Positions 1 through 8,319 of a stretch of 45,055 nucleotides of DNA are shown here, in pieces. Source of the stretch: Gemmataceae bacterium (GTDB lineage: Bacteria > Planctomycetota > Planctomycetia > Gemmatales > Gemmataceae); assembly GCA_009692065.1 (NCBI GenBank), contig SHZY01000035.1, positions 1 through 45,055 on the forward strand, written 5' to 3'. Position numbers and translations under genes: made by a program. Position 1 is the stretch's first letter, and the number at the start of each line of letters is the position of its first letter. The notes beneath the pieces are model-generated. The model was not told where the DNA came from. It saw only the letters and a list, made by a program, of their open reading frames with translations, and did not search any database.

Positions 1-2
1 AA

Positions 3-656
3 TGGTTGAAGGCCGATCGGCAGACGCCGGCGTTTGTCGCCCTGATGGCGAACGGCACCAGTGGCGACATCAACAACATCAACTTCCAGAAGCCCCGACC
101 CAAGCAGGAGGCGTACGCCCAGATGAAGTATGTGGCGACCGACGTCTCCCAAAAGGTCCACACCGCCCTGGCCGCGATCAAGTATCGCGATCACGTCAGG
201 CTGGCCGCACGCTACCAGGAATTGCCGGTCTGCGTACGCAAGCCATCGCCGGAGTTGCTTGAATGGGCCAAGAAGAGAATTGCCGACGGCCCGAAGGTTG
301 CCGGCAAGGCCGACCTGTCGGTCATCTATGCTGAGCGAACGCTGCGCATGGCCCAGCATCCCGACAAGTTGAAGATGCCGCTGCAAGCGTTCCGCATCGG
401 CGACGTCGCGCTGGCGAGCATGCCGTGCGAGATTTTTTGCGAGATCGGCCTGGAGTTCAAGAAACGCAGCCCGATTCGGCCAGCGTGGCTCATTTCTCTG
501 AACCATGGCTACTACGGCTATTTACCTTCGCCGAGGCAGCATGAGCTGGGCGGCTACGAAACCTGGCTTGGCACGAACCGCCTGGAAGTGCAAGCGTCGG
601 ACAAGATGCTTGCCGCTCTCCTGGACATGACCAAGCAACTGCAGACCGGACCATGA
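3..656 (+). CDS. Neutral/alkaline ceramidase-like protein, C-terminal part (5' truncated by window edge)
   Basis: The reading frame is open to the first base of the window, so the gene begins upstream; the TTG at 6 is not a convincing start. About 217 residues are visible. An N-terminal stretch reads FVALMANGTSGDINNINF, with the small-residue/Gly-Asp-Ile-Asn pattern seen in the neutral/alkaline ceramidase-like proteins that are abundant in planctomycetes. The C-terminal part contains the block SLNHGYYGYLPSPRQHELGG, also typical of that group. Members are hydrolases of N-acyl or related amide bonds, usually exported, but many planctomycete members have no tested substrate. The TGA stop overlaps the first base of the outer arm of a nested inverted repeat. 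The assignment rests on motif recall; the signal peptide and metal-binding N-terminus lie outside the window. Confidence 0.72.
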   Translation, partial: WLKADRQTPAFVALMANGTSGDINNINFQKPRPKQEAYAQMKYVATDVSQKVHTALAAIKYRDHVRLAARYQELPVCVRKPSPELLEWAKKRIADGPKVAGKADLSVIYAERTLRMAQHPDKLKMPLQAFRIGDVALASMPCEIFCEIGLEFKKRSPIRPAWLISLNHGYYGYLPSPRQHELGGYETWLGTNRLEVQASDKMLAALLDMTKQLQTGP

Positions 657-899
657 ACCACGGGGGGGGAACGGGGAGCACGGGGGAAGGCATAGAATAA
701 ACAACGTTCGGAACAATAACTTGTCGGGCTGTAGGGTGGGTCGAGCGCAGCGAGACCCACCGGTACCGGCAACGGCGTGGTGGGTCTCGCTACGCTCGAC
801 CCACCCTACAAAAGTGCCGTAGCCCGAATCGGGAAGTTATTTCTCCGTCCGTTTCTTAGTCTCTGTCCTCCCCCGTGCTCCCCGTTCCCCCCCCGTGGT
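656..899. repeat. Outer inverted repeat of a nested pair
   Basis: Arms 656-687 and 868-899 are identical as reverse complements over 32 nt (AACCACGGGGGGGG... ending CACGGGGGA). They enclose about 180 bp that contains a second, unrelated inverted repeat (731-809). The left arm begins at the stop codon of the ceramidase-like gene. The right arm ends about 20 bp before the start of the MFS gene. A related pair of arms occurs at 29491-29577. Confidence 0.9.
731..809. repeat. Inner inverted repeat, GTGGGTCGAGCGCAGCGAG family
   Basis: Left arm 731-763 and right arm 778-809 pair almost perfectly (GTAGGGTGGGTCGAGCGCAG and its complement) with a loop of about 14 nt. A second copy of this family lies at 8993-9069. 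The RNA would form a long stable hairpin, and a role in transcription termination or mRNA end protection is an inference. Confidence 0.9.
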
Positions 900-920
900 T
901 GTCTTTTGCGCGAGGAGTCG

Positions 921-2216
921 ATGCAACAACCCGTCCCACGCCGCATGCTGATCGAAGCCGTCGTCGCCAGCACAATCGGCACCACGATTGAGTGGTACGA
1001 CTTTTTTCTTTATATCACGGCGGCGGCGCTGGTCTTTCCAAAGCTCTATTTCCCGGATCTCGACCCCTTCTGGGGAACGATCCTTTCCTTCAGCACCTCC
1101 ACGGTTGGCTTTCTGGCGCGGCCGATTGGGGGCGTAATCTTCGGCTACATGGGCGACCGCGTCGGGCGCAAGTCGGCCCTGGTGAGCACGCTGCTCTTGA
1201 TGGGCATCAGCACCCTGGCAATCGGGTTTCTGCCGACGTATGCGGACATCGGCGTGCTGGCGCCGATCCTGTTGACGGCGCTGCGTTTTCTGCAAGGCCT
1301 CGGCGTCGGCGGCGAGTGGGGCGGGGCCGTGCTGATGGCGTTGGAATATAGCCACACCGGCAAGCGAGGCTTCTACGCCAGCTGGCCGCAGGCGGGAGTG
1401 CCGCTTGGGCTTTTGTCCTCCACCCTCGTGATGGCGGTGTGCCAGCAGTACTTGTCCGCGGCGGACTTCCTCGCGTGGGGCTGGCGCGTGCCGTTCTACT
1501 TGAGCGGGCTGTTGATCGCGGTCGGCCTGCTCATCCGCATGCGGATTCTGGAAACACCCCTATTTGCTGCTCTCAAGGCGAATAACGAGATCGCCGAGGC
1601 GCCCGTGAGCGAAACCATCAAGGGCCACTGGCGCGAGTTGCTCTTGATTGCCGGCACCCGGATCACCGAGAACGCGAGTTTCTATCTGTTCACGGCTTAC
1701 GCGGTCACTTATGGCAAAGATGTTCTGAAGGTGCAGGACGGGCTGATCCTTCGGGCGGTCAGTATCGCCGCGGTGGTGGAGTTCGCCACCATCCCGTTCT
1801 TTGGCTGGCTGTCGGATCGCTGGTCGCGGCGTCACGCTTATCTGGCAGGTTGCGTGTTCCTGATTGTGTTCGCGTTGCCGTACTACTTTTTTCTGGACAC
1901 GCGCGATCCCACGCTGATCATTCTGGCGACCGTGCTCGGCCTGGCGGGAGGTCATGCGCTGCTTTACAGCGTGCAGGCGTCGTTGATTCCGGAGCTCTTC
2001 GGCACCAGGCTGCGCTGCAGCGGCGCGTCGATCGGTTACCAGTTGGCGGTCCCGTTGGCTGGTGGCGTGGCGCCGTTGATCGCGGTATCCCTGGTCGAAT
2101 TGTTTCCGGATCATTACTGGCCGTTGGCCGCCTACATCGTTTTCAATTCGCTGATTTCGCTGACGTGCGTGCTCGGACTGGCAGAGACTTCGCGGAAGGA
2201 TATTAGCCAGTCGTGA
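921..2216 (+). CDS. MFS transporter, metabolite:H+ symporter (MHS)-type
   Basis: This is a 431-residue polytopic inner-membrane protein with about twelve hydrophobic segments. Near the N-terminus it has IEWYDFFLY, the signature of MHS transporters (ProP, KgtP and ShiA relatives). It also carries the loop 2-3 motif GYMGDRVGRK and the helix motif GGEWGGAVLMALE. A second-half counterpart, FFGWLSDRWSRR, follows. These support proton-coupled uptake of a small organic acid or zwitterion; the substrate cannot be read from sequence. I chose the ATG at 921 because GAGGAG sits just upstream and the protein then starts directly before the first membrane segment. The longer frame from 777 only translates inverted-repeat DNA. 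The gene ends shortly before a hairpin at 2224-2269. Confidence 0.88.
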   Translation: MQQPVPRRMLIEAVVASTIGTTIEWYDFFLYITAAALVFPKLYFPDLDPFWGTILSFSTSTVGFLARPIGGVIFGYMGDRVGRKSALVSTLLLMGISTLAIGFLPTYADIGVLAPILLTALRFLQGLGVGGEWGGAVLMALEYSHTGKRGFYASWPQAGVPLGLLSSTLVMAVCQQYLSAADFLAWGWRVPFYLSGLLIAVGLLIRMRILETPLFAALKANNEIAEAPVSETIKGHWRELLLIAGTRITENASFYLFTAYAVTYGKDVLKVQDGLILRAVSIAAVVEFATIPFFGWLSDRWSRRHAYLAGCVFLIVFALPYYFFLDTRDPTLIILATVLGLAGGHALLYSVQASLIPELFGTRLRCSGASIGYQLAVPLAGGVAPLIAVSLVELFPDHYWPLAAYIVFNSLISLTCVLGLAETSRKDISQS

Positions 2217-2223
2217 CTTCCGC

Positions 2224-2269
2224 TTGCGGCTTAGCGCTCGCGTGTCGCCTTGCGAGCGCTAAGCCGCAA
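2224..2269. repeat. Hairpin repeat, TTGCGGCTTAGCGCTCGC family (copy 1)
   Basis: Arms 2224-2241 and 2252-2269 are perfect complements around a 10-nt loop, directly downstream of the MFS stop. Related copies lie at 8234-8294 and, more divergent, at 11224-11275. It may act as a terminator, although no run of T follows. Confidence 0.85.
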
Positions 2270-2354
2270 TCGGCAAGATCGGGAAGTTCTTTGCAACGCA
2301 ATCCCAAACGAATAAGATCGATCCTACAAACCTCTTCTTTCTTGAGGACAGTCC

Positions 2355-2999
2355 ATGAATACATTGTGTCTCATGCTGACGTTGTTCAACGGCGCCGCGG
2401 GCGATGGCAAGCCGGCCACGCGCTGGGATTTCGAGGACGCGGCCGTCGGCAAACTGCCACCCGGGTGGACCGCGACGAAAACGGGGAAAGGCGAGGGGAG
2501 CGTTTGGAAGGTCGCCGAGGATAAGACGGCGCCGAAAGGCCCGAAGGTGCTGGCGCAAACGGCGGCGGGGCCCAACTCGCTCTATAATCTGTGCGTGGCC
2601 GACAAGGCACGCTTCACCGATCTTGATCTATCGGTCTCGTTCAAGGCATTCGCGGGCAAAAAGGACCAGGGGGGCGGCCCCGTCTGGCGTTATCAGGATG
2701 CCGACAATTACTACGTCGTCCGCATGAATCCCTTGGAGGATAACTTTCGGCTCTACAAGTTTGTCGCCGGCAAACGCATCCAGCTGGCCTCGGCCGACAT
2801 CGCCGTGGCTGACGGTAAATGGCACACTATCCGCGTCGTCCACAAGGGGAGCCGCATCCAGTGCTATCTGAACGGCAAGCTGCACCTCGATGAGAAAGAC
2901 GACACTTTCAAGGAGGCCGGCAAGATCGGCCTGTGGACCAAGGCGGATGCGCAGACGTACTTCGACGCCATCGAAATTCGCGTTTCGGCCAAGCAGTAA
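2355..2999 (+). CDS. Secreted LamG/DUF1080-like (concanavalin-fold) protein
   Basis: This 214-residue protein has a short hydrophobic N-terminus (MNTLCLMLTLFNGAAGDG) suggesting export. The body reads as a beta-sandwich of the LamG/DUF1080 (3-keto-disaccharide hydrolase-like) class. It has WDFEDAAVGKLPPGW at the start, then PVWRYQDADNYYVVRMNP in the middle, and a closing FDAIEIRV strand. These folds bind or hydrolyse carbohydrates in planctomycetes, but no catalytic residues are assignable here. The gene ends 23 bp before the next start, so it is probably co-transcribed with the YncE-like propeller at 3023. AGGA at 2344-2347 lies upstream of the ATG. The family call is fairly secure; the biochemical role is not. 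Confidence 0.72.
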   Translation: MNTLCLMLTLFNGAAGDGKPATRWDFEDAAVGKLPPGWTATKTGKGEGSVWKVAEDKTAPKGPKVLAQTAAGPNSLYNLCVADKARFTDLDLSVSFKAFAGKKDQGGGPVWRYQDADNYYVVRMNPLEDNFRLYKFVAGKRIQLASADIAVADGKWHTIRVVHKGSRIQCYLNGKLHLDEKDDTFKEAGKIGLWTKADAQTYFDAIEIRVSAKQ

Positions 3000-3022
3000 T
3001 CCCGTTCCAAGGAGATACCGCA

Positions 3023-4054
3023 ATGACTCGCATCCTCGCCACGCTCGGCGTCATTGTGATCGTCGGGATTTGCTCGACCCGCTCGTACCCCAATCAGGCC
3101 TGTGCGCAAGGCGCCTCCCCGCGTCACGTGTTCGTCGTGAACACGGGGGAAGGGACCGTCTCCCTGGTCGATCTCGACAAGATGAAGGAAGTCCATCGCT
3201 ACAAGGTGGGCCCGAGACCTTACGGAATTGCCGTCAGCCAGGATGGCAAGACCGTGGCCGTCGGCGTCGAGGATGAAGAATGCGTCAAGTTCTACTCGCT
3301 CCCCGATTTCAAGCTGAAGGGAAAGACTCCGATCGGCAAGATGTTCAACGACCACATCGTCCTGACCAACGACGGCAAGGACATCGTCGTGGCCAATTTC
3401 TTCAGCGATGACATCGTCGGCATCGACATCAAAACGATGAAGGAGTCCTTCCGCATCAAGGACCTGAGCGCGCCCCACGTCGTCCGTTACGGACCACTGG
3501 GCAAATACGTCTATGTCACGTGCAAAAAGGCGACCGGGGTGGCCGTCGTCGATCTCGCCGCACGCAAACTAATCAAGTTCTATCCATTGACGGTCAATCC
3601 GCGCAGCCTCACCTTCACGCCGGACGAATCCAAGATCTTCTGCGGCTCCCACTGGGTCAACGGATTCTTCGAAGCCGATCTTAAGACCGGCAAGGTCAGC
3701 CGCATGATTGAGTTGACGCCTCCGAAGGACAATGCGCAACCGCAAGAGGTCACCTACCACGGCGTGCAGGCCGTGCACGGCAACATCGTCCTGGCCGCCA
3801 ACGAGGGGCGCTCGTTCCTCGACGCCTTCGACATGGGGAACGGCAAGTTGCTGCATCGGCTCGCGGACGTGTCCAGGCCGTGTTGCATCGAGCCGATCCT
3901 CGTCGCCAAAGGGGACACGGCCCGCGTCATGCTCAGCAACCTCGGCGACAACTCACTGCAGTTTGTCGATGTTTCGCGTGAGGGCCAAATGAAGTCCGTC
4001 GGCAAAGCCGCGGTCGGCAAGGCGCCGAAGCGCGTGGCATTTCTGCCGAACTAA
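3023..4054 (+). CDS. Secreted YncE/YVTN-type beta-propeller protein
   Basis: This 343-residue protein has an N-terminal signal peptide (hydrophobic residues 4-17) followed by repeated propeller blades. Blade signatures include VFVVNTGEGTVSLVDLD, GIAVSQDGKTVAVG, IVLTNDGKDIVVANFFSDD and SLTFTPDESKIFCG. This pattern matches the YVTN/YncE-like seven-bladed propellers found outside the cytoplasmic membrane, generally scaffolds for binding and not enzymes. The ATG at 3023 follows AAGGAGAT with good spacing; the upstream extension in the same frame overlaps the previous gene and lacks a signal peptide. Likely operon partner: the LamG-like gene ending at 2999. A strong hairpin follows five bases after the stop. 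Confidence 0.82.
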   Translation: MTRILATLGVIVIVGICSTRSYPNQACAQGASPRHVFVVNTGEGTVSLVDLDKMKEVHRYKVGPRPYGIAVSQDGKTVAVGVEDEECVKFYSLPDFKLKGKTPIGKMFNDHIVLTNDGKDIVVANFFSDDIVGIDIKTMKESFRIKDLSAPHVVRYGPLGKYVYVTCKKATGVAVVDLAARKLIKFYPLTVNPRSLTFTPDESKIFCGSHWVNGFFEADLKTGKVSRMIELTPPKDNAQPQEVTYHGVQAVHGNIVLAANEGRSFLDAFDMGNGKLLHRLADVSRPCCIEPILVAKGDTARVMLSNLGDNSLQFVDVSREGQMKSVGKAAVGKAPKRVAFLPN

Positions 4055-4058
4055 TGCA

Positions 4059-4089
4059 AAAGACCCAGGGACGGCTGTCCCTGGGTCTT
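4059..4089 (+). terminator. Terminator-like hairpin between convergent genes
   Basis: AAGACCCAGGGAC pairs with GTCCCTGGGTCTT across a 4-nt loop, five bases after the propeller stop codon and before the convergent gene at 4146. The same element, slightly changed, occurs inside the aldehyde dehydrogenase coding region at 43033-43062. Confidence 0.75.
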
Positions 4090-4105
4090 CGTTTGGTCAG
4101 AACCG

Positions 4106-4138
4106 CTGGGATTCGGCGTACCTCATCCCAGGGCTTGG
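4106..4138. repeat. Degenerate half copy of the GAGGTACTCCGAATCCCAGG repeat
   Basis: Read on the minus strand, this is the first half of the repeat seen complete at 5449, 16039 and 44825, with changes (GGTACGCCGAATCCCAG). It sits just beyond the stop of the minus-strand gene ending at 4146. Confidence 0.7.
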
Positions 4139-4145
4139 CACATTT

Positions 4146-5351
4146 TTACTTGTCTTCTTTCTTCGCGGGGTTGGCCGGCCGGTCCTGGGCCGGCGGCACC
4201 GGTTGGATGCGAACGGGCGGCAGCGGACGGATGCCCGGACGGATAATTACGCCCGGTTGGACGACGCCCGGCTTCGGATCGCCGCCTGGCTGAACCACGC
4301 CCTGCTTGGCGTTCGGGTCCACCACCAGCTTGGTCATCTTGAACTTGCCGTTGTTCTCGTCCAGCCACTTCTGCATCGCGGTGGCGATGTCTTGCTGGGT
4401 GCGAACGTTGACCGGGTTGTAGCCGTGAGTCTGGTTGATGCCGAGCTGATTGAACAACTCGTACGGGTTCGGAATCCTGGCGTTGAAGCGGCCCGGAGTC
4501 CAGTCGCCTTCGGCAAGGGCCTTGAGGATCAGCTTGGCTTCGTCGGCGTCGATGGGCTGTTCCTTCATCGGCTGTCCGGTCGGATTGCTCGGCTGGCGAT
4601 ACTTGTTGATCAGAAGGGCCGCGGCTGCGTAGCGATCATCTTTGGATTCGGCCTTGAGCGAGGCGGCCGGGTTGGCCATCACCTTGGCGAGCTGCTTGGC
4701 GTTCTTGAGTTCGTTGTCGAAGTTCGGGTTATTCTCGCGTGGCAAGTAGTTATTGCCGGCGGGGGACAGGTAGAAATTTTCCTGATGATGCTTGTTGAGG
4801 GTGAACATGCCGTCCTGGCCGACCTGGAGCTGGATCTGGAAGTTGCCTGGGAAAGGCCGACGGCCGGGGAACGGCTGAATCTGCACCTGGCCAGGCTGGA
4901 TGGCGGGCAGGATCTGCACGCCGCCGCCGCCGATTGCGGGGCCATTGTTCGCCTGGGCGATGAAGCCGATGCGGACAGTCTGGGTGTCTTTCTTCAGGCC
5001 GAAGATGTTTTCGGTGACCTGAACGACCGCAACGCGATACTTGATCTTCGCCTGGCCGGGGCCTTGAGTCGCTTCAACGTCCATCGGCTCAATGGCGACA
5101 ACGCGGCCAACGAGGATGGCGTCAGCCTGGCTGAGCCGATTCGGCTGGTACACCGCTGGGGCCAGGGCGCCGCCGATGGCGCGGTCAGCCTGGACCTGGA
5201 TGCCCTGGACCGCCTGAACTTGAACCTTGATCGCTTTGCCGGCCTGGACCGGAACCGCCTGCTCGACCTGGATTTCGATCACCTGAGCCGACGCACCGTT
5301 GGCAGCAGCAAAAAGGCCGGCCAACGCGAGGGAGAGAGACCACTTACGCAT
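4146..5351 (-). CDS. Secreted Gln/Pro-rich hypothetical protein
   Basis: This 401-residue protein has a clear signal peptide (MRKWSLSLALAGLFAAANGASAQ). A Val/Gln-rich segment follows, then a conserved-looking core beginning ADAILVGRVVAIEP with KYRVAVVQVTENIFG, which resembles secreted planctomycete proteins of unknown function. A helical middle reads KDDRYAAAALLINKYR, and the low-complexity C-terminal tail is rich in Pro and Gly (PGVVQPGVIIRPG type repeats). I do not recognise a named family. The ATG at 5351 is preceded by AAGGAG at ideal spacing; the longer frame lacks a signal sequence. The gene is convergent with the propeller at 3023 and divergent from the methyltransferase at 5503. Confidence 0.78.
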   Translation of the reverse strand: MRKWSLSLALAGLFAAANGASAQVIEIQVEQAVPVQAGKAIKVQVQAVQGIQVQADRAIGGALAPAVYQPNRLSQADAILVGRVVAIEPMDVEATQGPGQAKIKYRVAVVQVTENIFGLKKDTQTVRIGFIAQANNGPAIGGGGVQILPAIQPGQVQIQPFPGRRPFPGNFQIQLQVGQDGMFTLNKHHQENFYLSPAGNNYLPRENNPNFDNELKNAKQLAKVMANPAASLKAESKDDRYAAAALLINKYRQPSNPTGQPMKEQPIDADEAKLILKALAEGDWTPGRFNARIPNPYELFNQLGINQTHGYNPVNVRTQQDIATAMQKWLDENNGKFKMTKLVVDPNAKQGVVQPGGDPKPGVVQPGVIIRPGIRPLPPVRIQPVPPAQDRPANPAKKEDK

Positions 5352-5448
5352 GAGAGACTCCTTGTGAACTTGGAAACAACCGTTTATTCTGTAAGACGAA
5401 TTCAAGGGGTCGATCGATTGGCTGACTCCCATTATCTTATGAATTTTT

Positions 5449-5502
5449 GAAGCCCGGGGATGAGGTACTCCGAATCCCAGGGTTTCGGAGTACCTCACCT
5501 CC
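5449..5502. repeat. GAGGTACTCCGAATCCCAGG inverted repeat (copy at a start codon)
   Basis: Inner arms 5462-5474 and 5484-5496 are perfect 13-nt complements (GAGGTACTCCGAA / TTCGGAGTACCTC), flanked by shorter complementary C/G tracts. The element ends immediately before the ATG at 5503. Near-identical copies are at 16039-16097 and 44825-44883. Confidence 0.88.
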
Positions 5503-6690
5503 ATGATCGCGTCGGACCTCCCACAAGTCAAACTCAAAATTGTGCGACGCTCTTCCCACCCCTGGATTTTCCAGAAGATGGTCGAAAAGCCGGCCGAGCG
5601 TCTGCCCGGCGGCAGCGTGGTTAACATTGTCGATCGCGATAATCAATGGGTCGGCAGAGGTTTCTATAACTGGCATTCCCGCATCACCTTGCGGCTATTG
5701 ACGGCCGACAAAGATGAGGCCATCGACGCCGATTTTTTCGCGCGGCGCATCAGCCATGCCGTGGAGCTGCGGCGGAATTGGTTGAAACTGGATGAAGTGA
5801 CGAATGCGTATCGGTTGGTGCATTCCGAGGGAGATGGGCTAAGCGGGCTGGTGGTGGATCGCTTTGGCTCGACCATCGTCATCGAGTACTTTTCCGCCGG
5901 GATGTTCCGCTTTCGCCAGACTTTTCACGACATTTTGGCCAAACAGTTCCAGGACAGCCAATTCTACTGGTTTGCCGAGGAGCATGTGCAGAAGCAGGAA
6001 TCGTTCGATTGCCATGCTCCCGAACCGCCGTCCCCTGGCGTGATCACCGAGCACGGCGTCCGTTTTCGCGTCGCGGCGGGGACCAAGCACAAGACCGGCT
6101 TCTTCACCGATCAGCGCGACAATCGCAAGACTCTGGCGAGCTTCTGCGCCGGCAAGCGCGTGCTCGATCTGTGCTGCAACACCGGCGGGTTTGCCGTCTA
6201 TGCGAAGACGCTGGGGCAGGCGGAGGACGTCGTCGGCGTCGATCTCGATGAGCAGGCGATCGCGCTGGCGAAGCAGAACGCGAACCTCAATCAGGCGAAG
6301 ATTCGCTTCGTGCAGGGGGATCTCTTCAGCTGGCTGCGCGACACCGTTGGGACACGGTCCGAGACCTCGCCACAACGCTTCGATGTGGTTATTCTCGATC
6401 CGTCGAAGCAGACACGCGATCGGGAGGAGATTGACTTCGCGCTCAAGAAGTACTTCGACATGAACAAGCTGGCGTTGCAAGCGGTCGCGCCGGGGGGGAT
6501 ATTCCTGACCTGTTCATGCACCGGGCTGGTCAGCGAGGAGATGTACCTGGAGACGCTGCGGCGGGCGGCCTGGCAAACGGGGCGAACGCTGCAAATCTTG
6601 AAAATCGCGGGGGCGGGGGGAGATCATCCCTTCCTCGTACACGTTCCCGAAGGGCGTTACCTGAAGGCCCTCTTTTGCCGGGTTGTTTGA
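5503..6690 (+). CDS. rlmI: Class I SAM-dependent rRNA methyltransferase, RlmI-like
   Basis: This 395-residue cytoplasmic enzyme matches the length of E. coli RlmI, a 23S rRNA cytosine-5 methyltransferase. An N-terminal PUA-like domain occupies about residues 10-80 (RRSSHPWIF...GGSVVNIVD). The catalytic part carries KTGFFTDQRDNR (197-208), SAM-binding LDLCCNTGG (221-229), VILDPSKQTR near 305, and a TCSCTG loop near 341 that would hold the catalytic cysteine. The order fits the RlmI/RlmK-C family; the exact target base is inferred. The start is unusual: the ATG directly follows an inverted repeat, and the only purine-rich stretch (GGAG at 5486) lies within the repeat's right arm about 13 bases upstream. 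Translation may therefore depend on how the hairpin folds. Confidence 0.88.
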   Translation: MIASDLPQVKLKIVRRSSHPWIFQKMVEKPAERLPGGSVVNIVDRDNQWVGRGFYNWHSRITLRLLTADKDEAIDADFFARRISHAVELRRNWLKLDEVTNAYRLVHSEGDGLSGLVVDRFGSTIVIEYFSAGMFRFRQTFHDILAKQFQDSQFYWFAEEHVQKQESFDCHAPEPPSPGVITEHGVRFRVAAGTKHKTGFFTDQRDNRKTLASFCAGKRVLDLCCNTGGFAVYAKTLGQAEDVVGVDLDEQAIALAKQNANLNQAKIRFVQGDLFSWLRDTVGTRSETSPQRFDVVILDPSKQTRDREEIDFALKKYFDMNKLALQAVAPGGIFLTCSCTGLVSEEMYLETLRRAAWQTGRTLQILKIAGAGGDHPFLVHVPEGRYLKALFCRVV

Positions 6691-6773
6691 CGAGCCGCGA
6701 CCGTCAGGGAGCGGGTCGTGTTGGGTCACAATGCGATTGACACGCCGCGGCGAAAAAACTATGCCGCCACAGT

Positions 6774-7430
6774 ATGGTTTTCATCGCGACCGATATCCTG
6801 GTGGATGTGTGCGGACTGTCGCTGGGGCTGATCGTCGCACTCCTGCCCATCGGCCTGTTGCTTTGGCTTTTGGGCTGGTGGAGCCATCGCTTCTGGATCG
6901 TCCTGGCAGCGACGGTGACGGCGGGGATCTTCGGACTTCTCGAAGCGACCTCCTGGCAGGCGCAGCCGATCCTCGTCGCGGTGCTGCTGGCGATTGCCGC
7001 CGGCGTGCTGGCGCTGGCTCTGGTTCGCGTCATCACGTTTACTGCCGGCGGTCTGGCGGGCGTCTATTTGGTACTGTTTGCTTTTCCCAGCTTTCAGCAG
7101 CACGTCATCGGCTTTCTTGTGAGCGGCTTGGTGTGCCTGCTGCTCTTCCGCTGGTTCTTCATGGTCCTGACGAGCGTGCTCGGCGCTGCGCTGCTCGCCT
7201 ACGGCACACTCGCCCTGCTGCACTACCGCGAGTGGCTCGACGCCGTCGCCTGGAGCGACGAGAATGCCACCCTGCTCACGGTGCTATGCGGCGGTGGGGC
7301 GCTGTTCGGCTTCGCGTTCCAGTTCTTCTTCGATCGCTGGCGGGCGCGCAAACGCCTTGACCGCGAGGAAGAAGGGGACGACGACATGATCTCGGCAATT
7401 CTCGGCAAGCTCGGCTTCAAACGCGGCTGA
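6774..7430 (+). CDS. Polytopic membrane protein of unknown function
   Basis: This 218-residue protein has about six hydrophobic segments: LSLGLIVALLPIGLLLWLLG, then FWIVLAATVTAGIFGLL, then ILVAVLLAIAAGVLALALV, then two further pairs. It ends in a charged cytoplasmic-looking tail (RARKRLDREEEGDDD). Ala/Leu/Val dominate and there is no recognisable catalytic motif. It resembles small DUF4203-like membrane proteins, but I would not assign that family firmly. The gene stands about 80 bp after the methyltransferase on the same strand. No strong ribosome binding site is visible before the ATG at 6774; an overlapping frame at 6683 is a shadow. Confidence 0.72.
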   Translation: MVFIATDILVDVCGLSLGLIVALLPIGLLLWLLGWWSHRFWIVLAATVTAGIFGLLEATSWQAQPILVAVLLAIAAGVLALALVRVITFTAGGLAGVYLVLFAFPSFQQHVIGFLVSGLVCLLLFRWFFMVLTSVLGAALLAYGTLALLHYREWLDAVAWSDENATLLTVLCGGGALFGFAFQFFFDRWRARKRLDREEEGDDDMISAILGKLGFKRG

Positions 7431-7701
7431 TAGTCGCTAATCACCCCAAAACAGAATGATTGATCGCACGCCAAATACCGCGGCATATCCGCCGAATTAC
7501 CTTCAACAGCGGGAGGCGCAACTTCGCGGAATCGAATTTCTCCGCGAAGCTGTTTGTGTTCCTTGGAGTTTTTGGCTAAATTCGTAAAAAGCTGATGGCT
7601 TGCACGTGCGTTGGGTGTTTCGAATTGATTGACAAGCGTGTAGGGTATTCGGCCTGTGCGTGAGACAAGAGTGTCTGCCCCACCTGCGGGCGGCAATCCC
7701 C
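7431..7701. other. Intergenic region with a small hairpin
   Basis: About 270 bp without a gene. It holds one short inverted repeat, CTTCGCGGA at 7522-7530 pairing with TCCGCGAAG at 7541-7549. I see no convincing promoter or RNA gene. Confidence 0.5.
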
Positions 7702-8229
7702 ATGGCGGAAATCATTACATGCACGGAATGCCAGCGCAAGCTGCAAGTGCCGGAGTCCTTCATCGGACAAAAGGTGCAATGCCCGGAGTGCGGGCATCAG
7801 TTCGTGGCACAAGTGCATCCGCAGGCGGTGCAATCACAGCCGCCGGTGCCCGTGCCGATCGAATCGACCGCCAAGAACGACTCGCCCCGCCGGCGCCGTT
7901 ACGAGGATGACGACGACGATGACTACGACGACGACTTCGAGCGAATGAGGCCGATCCGGCACGCCGGCGTCCCCCATCGCGGCGGCGCCATCTTCGCCCT
8001 GGGAATCGTCGCGTGGGTGGTACTGATCACGATGCCGATTTGCGCTCCCATCGCGTGGCTCATGGGCAATAGCGACATGGCCCGCATCCGCGCCGGCGAA
8101 ATGGATCCCAGCGGCGAAGGACTGGTGCAGGCGGGCCGAATCCTCGGCATCATCGGCACGATTGTGTCGCTGGTAGTCTTCGTTCCGTTCTGCCTCTTGT
8201 GCGGCCTCGGCATCCTGAGCGGCCGCTGA
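7702..8229 (+). CDS. CxxC zinc-ribbon protein with acidic linker and membrane segments (paralogue 1)
   Basis: This 175-residue protein has a small N-terminal ribbon with Cys7-x-x-Cys10 and Cys27-x-x-Cys30 (CTECQ, CPECGH), of the MJ0042/finger-like type. A linker follows with RRRRYEDDDDDDYDDDFE, then a DUF4190-like module with two hydrophobic segments. Between those segments is MARIRAGEMDPSGEGLVQAG, characteristic of DUF4190-type proteins. The ribbon probably faces the cytoplasm and binds zinc, though partner and function are unknown. The ATG at 7702 starts the ribbon directly; the longer frame from 7660 adds low-quality sequence. The next gene on the same strand is a clear paralogue, so the pair arose by tandem duplication. 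Confidence 0.82.
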   Translation: MAEIITCTECQRKLQVPESFIGQKVQCPECGHQFVAQVHPQAVQSQPPVPVPIESTAKNDSPRRRRYEDDDDDDYDDDFERMRPIRHAGVPHRGGAIFALGIVAWVVLITMPICAPIAWLMGNSDMARIRAGEMDPSGEGLVQAGRILGIIGTIVSLVVFVPFCLLCGLGILSGR

Positions 8230-8233
8230 TCGT

Positions 8234-8294
8234 GTTGCCGCTTGCGGCTTAGCGCACGTAAGGCGGCGCGCGAGCGCTAAGCCGCAAGCGGCAA
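8234..8294. repeat. Hairpin repeat, TTGCGGCTTAGCGC family (copy 2)
   Basis: Arms 8234-8255 and 8274-8294 are complementary over about 20 nt (GCCGCTTGCGGCTTAGCGC). The element fills most of the gap between the two ribbon paralogues. It matches the element after the MFS gene at 2224-2269. Confidence 0.85.
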
Positions 8295-8319
8295 TATCGT
8301 ACTTCCTCGGAACCTTGCC

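Noticed and set aside
2355..2999. Assigning catalytic residues to the LamG-like protein.
   Set aside because: I could not identify conserved acidic residues at the expected positions without an alignment.
4203..5450. A 415-residue plus-strand frame opposite the secreted Gln/Pro-rich gene.
   Set aside because: It lacks a ribosome binding site and recognisable motifs, and is antisense to a gene with a clear signal peptide and strong start.
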